DNA of 64,000 nucleotides from Narthecium ossifragum. Lineage: Eukaryota > Streptophyta > Magnoliopsida > Dioscoreales > Nartheciaceae. Shown piece after piece: positions 45,930-54,782 of this stretch. Within the stretch, counting starts at the first letter, position 1; every line of letters starts with the position of its first letter. The stretch lies in assembly GCA_963920575.1 (NCBI GenBank), contig OY986975.1:3769961-3833960 (forward strand). Reading direction: 5' to 3'. The notes below the pieces were generated by a model, which was not told the origin of the DNA, made no database searches, and saw only the letters and a list, made by a program, of their open reading frames with translations. The position numbers were made by a program, and so were the translations under genes.

Positions 45930-48229
45930 TGTGAGGACCTGCCCCTCTTTTTCCTTTGGCTTGTTTTTGACCCAAGGGCAATTTGGGAAATTACGCCTTG
46001 GCGGTCGTTTCACACGGGGTGTGCACACACAGACCTTGTTTGGTGCTTGTGGTTGTTAGAAAGGTTAGGTGGACCCGAGGTTGGGGGTTCTGGGCTTGGG
46101 CCTGAGTCCCAGCCCAAGTTTGCCTTTCAGGGCATAGAAGATCGATCACCTTGGGGTGAAGATCGATCCTGTTGCTAGCAGGATCGATCATGCATGCAAG
46201 GATGATCGATCCTACGTGTACCTGGAAGTCTTTGTCGGTGGCTTTCGAAGGACGGCCACCGCGGTGGCCGTCGCTTCCCCTGTCAGGGGAGGGGAGACTT
46301 TTGCTCCCCTCATTTGCCTTTCCCGCGGTTTCTCCGGCTTTCCTCGGCCTTACCCCCTTCCCCTCCCCCTCCTTTCTTCCCCTCTTCTTCTTCTTTCCCG
46401 CGGATGCTCTGCTTCTTCCCCTGTTCCGACCGCCCCTTTCTCTCCTCCGTTCTTCCTCCTCCGGCCACCTCTCCTGGAGCTTGAAGGCTCGTTGGGTTCG
46501 TGGCGAGGTGAGGAAGATCCCTGGCTTGGCTTCGTGGATCGAAGCTGCTATGAGGAGGTAGGGATCCCACTCCAAACTCCGGCTAGCTTTGAGGGTTTAA
46601 ATCCGAGTTTTGTTCTTGATAGATCTCCTTGTGGAGATGTTGGTTTCCGGTTTTGAGGCCTTGAGTAGCCTCGTGGTACTCAGCTCTACCAACCCACCAA
46701 GTTTGGTGAGGTTTGGTTGTGTTTTCCGGCGGTTCTCCGGCCGGAAGCACGCCGGAACCCATCTTTGGGTGATCGATCCTTCTGGGAGGAAGGATCGATC
46801 CTCTGGTGTGGGCTTGCTGCGCCCAGCACATGATCGATCTTCTTATGGGAGGAGATCGATCATGGGGCCTGGGTAAGCATGGTTACCCTTCGTCCCGAGA
46901 GTGATCGATCCTCCTGGGAGGAGTGATCGATCTTCTTTGGCTCGTCAGCGAGGGAAACTCACTGTTGCTTGGATGATCGATCCTTCCCTTGGTGAGGATC
47001 GATCCTTCAGCAGCAGAGAGTGTTTTCAAGAGTTTTGCCCGCGGGGCTTCGCATGTATGTGGTTTTTATGTTTTTTTTTACCCTCGGGGTTGATCCTGTA
47101 ATGAATCATGCTTAAATGTTATAGCTTTGTGGTTGAACCGAGAGGGTGATGTCTCTCGGGATGAGTAGTATAAATGGGCCGAAGGTGTGTCCTTGGTATG
47201 ATGTTTGTTATTGCTTTACTTATTCTTATCCTGCCTTGCTTCCTGAGCATTAGACATGCTAGGTTAGACTGGGTGGGGTTGACCCGTGGACTCCGATGAT
47301 CAATGATTAAGTGGTTGACGCCATTACCCCGGTAAGGGTGTCCTACAAGTATCGCCCGGTCCACCCCGTGTCAAGGACCGTCGGAGGTAGTCCAGTCTTT
47401 GAGCAGTGGCTATCGGAGGGACGTAGGTTGGACTGGAACCCTGGGGGGGGGGAGGACATCGATGGGATCGATGGACTCCCTGGCTAGGCTTAGTCTTGGG
47501 TCAGGAGTTAGGGGTGATGTTGGCTCTGTGGATTGGAGTACTGAGAGATGGTAGTCCTAACCTCGGTCGTTCCGCCAAGTGTGGAGATCCCGCTTGGGGA
47601 AGGGTGTCCTACCAGTAGCGTCATGTCCACCCTGTGTCAGGGATTGTCGGAGTTGCCCACCCCTGAGCAGTGGTTGTCGGAGGGGCGTACTTGGGACAGG
47701 AATCCTTCGGGTTAGGGACGGGATTTATGGGGTCCTTGGCAAGCCTCAGTACTTGGCCTCAGGGTTGGTTCGTTGGGTTTGCCTTCTTAGCGAGGGTGGT
47801 AGAGTAGGACCCTGCTGAGCTGTTGCTCATGCCTACCTGGACTGTGTTTGTTGCAGGTGCAGGTGGCCACTCTGTTCCCGTGTTGCCCCCGCGGCCGTCT
47901 CGTGGCTGTGCGCCGGGTCCTGACCATGTCTGAGGGTCAGGATGGTTTTGTTTGCGCCTTCGCGGAGACCCCGGTGGGTGTTGTAGTTTCTTTTTGGGGA
48001 CTGTTGATCCCTTGTAGCATGTTGTACTAAACTCTGTTTAACGCTATTATTACCGTTTTGTAATAGTTGTTAATAGATGTAGTTTGCGTGCTTCCGCTTG
48101 TGCCTGTTGGCAGCTGTTTCCGCCAGCTGGCCGTAGTCTCAACTGTTTCCGCCAGTTGAGGCTGTGGTTGTAGGCTTCTCCCCCTCGCGTCCCCGGCCCG
48201 GGTGCGCTCTGCGGGTTGGGGCACGACAG
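45930..48229 (+). mobile_element. Solo LTR of the TGTGAGGACC family (copy 4)
   Basis: TGTGAGGACCTG to GGTTGGGGCACGACA, 2300 bp. Target duplication ggggg: left 45925-45929, right split by copy 5 (ggg at 48230-48232; the full ggggg appears again at 50453-50457). It contains many gatcgatc palindromes (46140-47010), a pyrimidine-rich block and a GC-rich tail. Confidence 0.9.
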
Positions 48230-48232
48230 GGT

Positions 48233-50450
48233 GTCGCGCCCCGACCCGCAGAGCGCACCCGGGCCGGGACACGAGGGGGGAAAAACGAACACCACAACCA
48301 CTAGCCTCAACTGGCGGAAACAGTTGAGACTAAGGCCCAGCTGGCGGAAACAGCTGGACAGCACAGAGAAAGAGCGGAAGCAAGCTACTAAACCACAGCT
48401 ATTAACATTTATTACAAAAACGGTAATAAAAGAGTTAACAGAGTTTAGTACAGCAAACCACAAGGGATCAACAGTCCCCAAAAAGAAACAGCAACACCCA
48501 CCGGGGTCTCCGCGAAGGCACACACGAACCCATCCTGACCCTCAGACATGGTCAGGATCCGGCCCGCTGCCACGAGACGACCGAGGGGGTAACACTGGGA
48601 CAGAGCGGCCACCTGCACCTGCAACAAACACAGTCCAGGTAGGCATGAGCAACAGCTCAGCAGGGTCCTACTCTACAACTCCCACACACACAAGGGTAAA
48701 GCAACCGGACACACTCTGATGCCAAATACCGAGGCTTGCCAAGGATCCCACAATCCCATCAATAACCCGAAGGGTTCCTGTCCTAGGTGCGTATCTCCGA
48801 TAACGCCACTGCTCAGGGGTGGGCAACTCCGACATTCCCTGACACAGGGTGGACACGACGCAACCAGTAGGACCCCCTTCTCCAAGCGGGATCTCCGCAC
48901 TTGGCGGAACAACCGAAGTTAAGACTACCATCACTCGGTACTCTAAGCAGCAGAGTCAACACCCACCCAACCTATCCTAGCATGTCTAATGCACAGGAAA
49001 AAGGGCAGGATAAGTATGATAAAGCTGTAAACAAACAACACAGCAAGGGCACACCTTCGGCCCATTTATACTAAACACTCCCGAGGGTCATGACTCCCTC
49101 GGTTCACCACAAAGCGGTAAGGGCACACCGACAGCCCATTTATTCTACACACCTGGGAGGCATCACCCTCCCAGTTCAACCACAAAGCGATGAGCATTCA
49201 TACATAAATCATTACAGGATAAACCCTGAGGGTAAAACCGTAAAAAGTCACTTGCATGCGAAGCCCCGCGGGCAAAACTCTTGAAAACCCTCTCTGCTAC
49301 TGAAGGATCGATCCTTACCAAGGGAAGGATCGATCATCCAAGCAACAGTGAGCTTCCCTCGCTGTCGAGCCAAAGAAGATCGATCATTCCTCCTAGGGAG
49401 ATCGATCTCTTTGGTGACAGAGGGCATTCTTCCAGTCGCACCAGGGAAGATCGATCCTTCCTCCCAGAAAGATCGATCATTCTCGGGACGAAGGGTAACC
49501 ATGCTTACCCAGGCCCCATGATCGATCTCCTCCCATAAGAAGATCCATCATGTGCTGGGCGCAGCAAGCCCACACCAGAGGACCGATCCTTCCTCCCAGA
49601 AGGATCGATCACCCAAAGATGGGTTCCGGCGTGCTTCCGGCCGGAGAACCGCCGGAAAACACAACCAAACCCCACCAAACTTGGTGGGTTGGTAGATCTG
49701 AGTACAACGAGGCTACTCAAGGCCTCAAAACCGGGAAAGAACAACTCCACAAGGAGATCTAAGCAAAACAAAACCCGGATACAAAACCCTCAAACAGCCG
49801 GAGTTTAGAAGAAGACCCTACCTCCTCAGAGCAGCTTCGATCCACGAAGACTAGCCACGGATCTTCCTCGCCTCGCCACGAACCCAACGAGCCTTCAAGC
49901 TCCAGGAGAGGTGGCCGGAGGAGGAAGAACGGAGGAGAGAAAGGAGCGGTCGGAACAGGGGAAGAAGCAGAGCATTCGCGGGAAAGAAGAAGAAGAAGGG
50001 AAGGAAGGAGGGGGAGGGGAAGGGGGTAAGGCCGGGGAAAGCCGGAGAAACCGCGGGAAAGGCAAATGAGGGGAGCAAAAGTCTCCCCTCCCCTGACAGG
50101 GGAAGTGACGGCCACCGCGGTGGCCGTCCTTCGAAAGCCACCGACAAAGACTTCCAGGCACACGTAGGATCGATCATCCTTGCATGCATGATCGATCCTG
50201 CTAGCAACAGGATCGATCTTCACCCCAAGGTGATCGATCTTCTGTGCCCTGAAAGGCAAACTTGGGCAGGGACCCAGGCCCAAGTCCAGAACCCCCAACC
50301 TCGGGTCCACCTAACCTTTCTAAACAAACACAAGTATCAAACAAGGTCTGTGTGTGCTCAACCAGTGTGAAACGACCGCCAAGGCGCAATTTCCCAAATT
50401 GCCCTTGGGGTAAACAACAAGCCGAAGGGATGGAGGGACGGGTCCTCACA
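48233..50450 (-). mobile_element. Solo LTR of the TGTGAGGACC family (copy 5), inverted
   Basis: Reversed relative to copy 4: starts TGTCGCGCCCCGACCC and ends GGTCCTCACA, 2218 bp. A perfect 5-bp target duplication caggg lies at 48228-48232 and 50451-50455. The left caggg consists of the last CA of copy 4 plus GGG of its own target duplication, so copy 5 landed on the 3' junction of copy 4. Confidence 0.9.
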
Positions 50451-51862
50451 CAGGGGGTGTTCGCCAGAAACTTAGCAAGGGCAGCGGAGCACCAGGCGCT
50501 GAACCCCACCGCGAAGTACGAGATGACCCCCTTCTCCGACCTCACCCCGGAGGAGTTCCGTGACGGAGTACGACATCACCAAGATGATGGAGACGGAGGG
50601 GCTACTGGTGAGCTTCGATTGGAGAGAGAAGGGGATGGAGAGAGGAGAGAGAGCTAGTAGATGGACTGTCAAAATAAATTAAAATTGACCCGATTTGACC
50701 GGTTTGTGATCCGATTCGGCCGAGCCGACGTTAGATCGGTAGATGGTGCATGGACGGAGGACCAGATTAAGTCAATTCGCTAAAAGCTCATGGATTCAAT
50801 AAAAATTTTTTAAAGTATAGAGACTATGTAAAAACTTGTCAGAAACCTTAGAGATTAAAGTCATATTTTAGCCAAATCTTTATTATGTGTGTGTGAGCAT
50901 ACATGTAATTGATTGGATTATATGCATTCTAGGCTAGGTGTGGGTGATGGGTTGATCGTCGATTCGAGGGCTCGCACAGCTCGGATCTAGCCGTAACACC
51001 GAGGCTGGGTAGCAAGATCTAGGACTGAATTGTTATGATAATATGATGTTATCGAGGTTATTATCTAGTTGGTTGTAATTACTCTGATCGAGATGTAGAG
51101 GTCGTCTTAAGTTTCAGGCTTAGTCTCAGTTTCAGTAGGGGAAGTTACGTACCGCTCTGGGTTCTACCCTTGTTATTTCAGCGTTTGAGCGCTTGGTTTG
51201 AGAGGGACGACTGTTGACAATGGAGGTCATCAGAGTACGTGCCCTGAGGTAGGCGGTAGACGTAATGTGTATTTTTCCCCTAGAGATGAGGTGGAATCTG
51301 GGAATTTACTGTCTCCCTTCATATGTGAGTGTCGTATTATAGAATTCTACTGCGCTTATCACTCACTCCTAACCGGGCTGCGTTTTACAAGTGTAGACGT
51401 CAACTCATCTTCTGTAGCACCCGTTGGACAGGCACTTGGTGATCCGTCGACCTCTGGAGGTGTTTGAGGACATGGGGTCCAGTTTCCCTTTTTGGATGAC
51501 ATAAATGTAAAATTTCCATATGTGAGGATTTTGATAGTTTTATATATATCTTTTGAGGATCAGTTGCGTCAGAATTTTATCTTATATTAGATATAATCAT
51601 TTTGACCACAAATTAATTGTTTAATATATATGTGTTATTTTATTATAAAAACGCGCAAGTGATGGATTGAATAGATTATGAACCCTCACCCCCCGGACCA
51701 GATGGGTTTTCTGGGTCAGGGTGTGACAGATTCGCCGGCAAGTAACCCGCGGGGTATGTTTATCATTTTTACAAGTTTTGAGGAATATATATGTAAGCTC
51801 AAAGAATATATGGGTATATATGATATTTATGAAGTTTTGAAGGATACATAAGTGAAAAACCC

Positions 51863-52451
51863 TTTTTTAAAATATAAAAATATCCCCTCTCCTGTCCTAA
51901 TCCTAAAACTATTTTGTGGAAACACCCACCTTATTTATGTTTGTGTATTGGGCCTTCGCTTATTGCTTTTTATTTGCAAAATACCACTGCCTCGTTTGGT
52001 ATGGGGTTAGGTTATTCCGGGTTAAGGAATTTTGGAGTTAGAAAAAGTGGAAATAAAATAGTAATGATTACAATGATTACTTGGAATAAGAAAAAGTAGA
52101 GTGGTAATAGTAAATGGAATGATGATAAATGAGTAATGATTACTTTAGATAGAAAAATATGTTTGACAATAAGTATGAGAATATTCCCCCCTTATTCCCA
52201 AATAAAAAAAAGGCCATAGGGTTGATTTTCTAGCGAAGAAAAGGAATTTTTTAAGATATTATGTTTGAAAAATACTTAAAGGCAAATGTTCCAACTGCAG
52301 TTTTCATTCCATGGGGGCTGAATTTGTCTCGGAATAAATTAATCAATCAATTAAGGATAAATTTATCATTCAAGGGTATTTTGGTCATTATTTGTCGAGC
52401 AGATCAAAAAATTATGAAACATTAGTAGACACCCCTATTGTTATATCACTA
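51863..52451. other. Intergenic, with a decayed MITE at about 51985-52215
   Basis: No gene. The stretch from 'gcctcgtttggtatggggtt' to 'ttattcccaaataaaa' is a member of the MITE group also seen at 38815 and 53841; its right end is eroded. Confidence 0.5.
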
Positions 52452-53097
52452 TTGAGCGTTGGTTTGTGTACATACCCACGTGGATGTGTAGATGTGTATT
52501 ACACATGCCACGAATCGGTAGTGGGATATCGATTCTCTCTTCTAATCCATCGGTAGTGAGCTATTGATTCAGTAGCTCATTACCGATTGAATTATTCATC
52601 TAGTCCATCGGTAGTGAGATATCGATGGAATATAGCAATCAATCGGTAGCTCATTACCGATACAATTCAATCGGTAGTCCACTACCGATTGAATTGATCT
52701 AGTCCATCGTTAGACAAATTGTTGCGATTGAAGTTTCAGGATCAGTTGATTATGCCGGTGCGTGTGCCGGTTAAGGTTGACAGTGCATCTAACTGCTACC
52801 GATGGATTAGATCAATGAATCGGTAGTGGACTATCGATTCTTGGCATGTGCAATGTACTGATTCTATCATCCACTACCGATGGACTAGATCAATGAATCG
52901 GTAGTGGACTACCGATTGAATTGTACCGGTAATGAGTTACCGATTGGTTGATATATTCCATCAGTATCTTACTACCGATGGATTAGAAGAAAAAATCAGT
53001 ATCCTGCTACCGATTCACGGCATTCCTACTACCGATTCACGACATGTTTAATACGCATGCCACGTCCACGTGGACATGCACATAAACCGGCGCTCAA
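52452..53097. mobile_element. Foldback element made of CGGTAGT/ACTACCG motifs
   Basis: The two arms (52452-52720 and 52790-53097) are long inverted repeats: ttgagcgttggtttgtg on the left matches the reverse of cataaaccggcgctcaa on the right, and both include an acgtgg block and a series of aatcggtagt...accgatt words. Many inner units are themselves palindromes (aatcggtag/ctaccgatt). No coding sequence. A transcript would fold into a long hairpin. Target duplication is not clear. Confidence 0.75.
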
Positions 53098-53837
53098 ACT
53101 TTATTCATCAGTATTCTATTGAATTCAAGTTCGGCCGATCACAATTAATGACCAATCAAGGATAATTTGGTCCTTTTAAAATAAATAGGATCAATTCAAT
53201 TTAACAAAACATTAGTAGAGGGCTACTGCAAAGAATACAAATAAGATAGCGGGAAAAATACAAATACCGATCAGGCAGAGGGTTTTTCACAGTATAGCTA
53301 ATTAGCTATGAGGTACAGGGGCTATATGTAAAAAAAAAAAAAAAAAAAAAAAAAAACCACCGTTATTGATGTAATTCAAGAAATGACAATATGAGATGGC
53401 ATTCTACATGGCATCCTACATGGACAAAAACCAATATTAGCCGTTGAAAAGCAGGATTTTTTTAAAATTTCTCCTCCACCACCGGTTACGATTGGAGGTG
53501 TTATGTGCCATGAAGGATGCTGCGGAGTATTCTGAGATTTTTTTAAAGTCATAAAATTTGACATGCTAGGACATGATATGAATGCCAAATACGATTGCCA
53601 CGTCATCACGCCACATAGGATGTTATATCGTGTTGCGATGCAAGTATTACTACATGGAGGCATGAGTTTGAAAATTCTGCTTGGTTTGATCACTTCCTAC
53701 CTAAGCTTCATTTCAAAAGCCTATTAATTAATTCCAAGATCATGAGTCAATAATTGCTTGATTTCCCACAATATCGCTATAATGTGATACCGGATGCAAA
53801 AAAACCGCCTAAAAGAAAAAAAAAAATTGAAGCCAGC
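53098..53837. other. Intergenic; poly(A) run of 27 at 53330-53356
   Basis: No gene seen. The A run is followed by unrelated unique-looking sequence and no retroelement domain precedes it, so I call it a simple repeat. Confidence 0.5.
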
Positions 53838-53840
53838 TAA

Positions 53841-53982
53841 GCCCTTGTTTGTCCCTTATCCTCACTCTTATCCTCATTACTACTTATCCATATTCCACAT
53901 GCCACTACCACTCTATTTTTTCCTATCTTAAAATCCCTTAATCCCTTAACCCGAAATAAGCTATCCCACACCAAACGGAGGC
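53841..53982. mobile_element. Tourist-like MITE, TSD TAA
   Basis: GCCCTTGTTTGTCCC to CCAAACGGAGGC, 142 bp, with TAA on both sides (53838-53840, 53983-53985). The interior has the atccctta/taagggat words of the group. Confidence 0.75.
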
Positions 53983-53985
53983 TAA

Positions 53986-54782
53986 GAGACTTATAGAAAA
54001 GTGTATACGACCCACGTAAGTTGGTCTAACTACTACTTGACATGGCTTAATTCCTTGTTTATACGATAAGATTCATGCATAAAATAGGATTAGTTCCTCA
54101 TACTTATTAGCTTAACCAAACCAGAGCCAATTAAATCCAGTTTATTTATAAAAAAAAAATTAAGCCTTAAAAAAAGAACACCAATTTCATGCTCATTTAT
54201 ACCTGTTTAAATACAAGCTCAAGTTCACACCAATAACAACCCCACCCAGGAGGCTTATTAGTTAATCCAAATATCCAAGAAACATGGTTTTTTCCACAAA
54301 GTAAGCAGAATTTAACTGGTAAATAAATCTGGCATTCATAAGCCATGAATTGAATGCTACAAAAAATTTAACAATGTTTCAGAGCACCGAACAAGTAATC
54401 CGAAAACGATATGTAAATAAGAGACTGTGAACACTAGAATTTTGAGTAAAAAATGAACCACATAAGCAAAAACTTTGAACCAGGTATTTGGTACACAAGG
54501 CTTTGATCTCCACATATCATAAATTAATGATTCGAGAAACCATGTTACATGTCAAAAAATGGGTGTCAACCCATGGCCAGCAAATTTCTTAACCTTAATG
54601 AGTTTTCTATATCAATAGAACCCTTCTTTCTAAAGAATAAAATTACCTCAATGTTTACACTCTCCGACAGCTTGGCAGGAATGATTTCCCCACAACAATG
54701 CTTGTTTTCACACTTTCTCCGAACTTCTTCATCTTTCTTCTTTCTTCTGCAAGTGAGTTTGTCACGTATGGAAAAGGAGAAC
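53986..54782. other. 3' region of the UBP gene and spacer
   Basis: AT-rich. The part near 54782 should be the 3' untranslated region of the protease transcript. Nothing else recognised. Confidence 0.5.

Larger units (their letters stand above)
45508..50560 (+). pseudogene. Captured papain-like cysteine protease, prodomain only
   Basis: Frame before the insertions: MSSPLLPSSLLLLLLLVFLS (signal peptide), then FRAFIQTYGKQ and TAEEYAHRLGV. After the two LTRs (50457 onward) it continues VFARNLARAAEHQALNPTAK then YEMTPFSDLTPEEF. This is the I29 inhibitor prodomain of RD19-type plant proteases. After about 50560 similarity ends; the catalytic Cys, His and Asn domain is absent, so no protease can be made. 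The start is duplicated (about 217 bp), and the reading frame is cut by 4.5 kb of LTR sequence. It lies within Pack-MULE ends and was presumably captured as a partial gene. Confidence 0.8.
45160..50873. mobile_element. Pack-MULE with a cysteine-protease fragment, split by two LTRs
   Basis: Inverted repeats of about 120 bp: the left (45160 onward) and the reversed right (to 50873) share GGCTAAAATATG, GTTTCTGA.AAGTTT, TCTATACTTTAAAAAA, TTGAATCC and TTAATCTGGTCCT in order. The flanking 9-mers gatgtttat (45151-45159) and aatctttat (50875-50883) agree at 7 of 9. Net length is about 1.2 kb. The interior is a GC-rich captured fragment of a papain-like protease. Confidence 0.75.
43114..51728 (+). mobile_element. 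Solo LTR of the TGTGAGGACC family (copy 3), split by inserts
   Basis: The left part is 43114 (TGTGAGGACCCG) to about 44780; the right part is about 50885-51728 (ending GGGTCAGGGTGTGACA). Target duplication tattc (43109-43113) and gattc (51729-51733), 4 of 5, joins the two halves. Alignment with copy 2 around 33420-33560 shows the break falls within 'aacatactgttgcatg...' sequence. Net length is about 2.5 kb. It carries palindromes of the accgatcggt type. Confidence 0.8.
42787..51862. mobile_element. MULE-type MITE holding the whole nest
   Basis: Long inverted repeats at 42787-42940 and 51735-51862: the left starts ggttttttttactta and the right, reversed, gggtttttcactta. Both continue with ttcaaaacttcataaatatc-like and then gttgaaaaaataataaacat-like sequence. 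The flanking 9-mers tctttctaa and ttttttaaa agree at 6 of 9. Without inserts the element is only about 460 bp. A solo LTR is inserted at 43114. Confidence 0.6.

Noticed and set aside
46156..46656. Long frames in the LTRs (also 49759-50310), similar in both copies
   Set aside because: Similarity is explained by LTR homology; composition is Pro/Ser/Leu from pyrimidine-rich DNA, and no retroelement domain is present.
45930..50450. Reading copies 4 and 5 as one full retrotransposon with two LTRs
   Set aside because: The LTRs are in opposite orientation, three bases apart, and have different target duplications.
52452..53097. CRISPR-like regular repeat appearance of the CGGTAG units
   Set aside because: Units are palindromic and in both orientations with irregular spacing in a plant nuclear genome; a foldback element explains it.
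53330..53356. Poly(A) run considered as a retroelement tail
   Set aside because: No LINE or SINE sequence precedes it and no target duplication is found.
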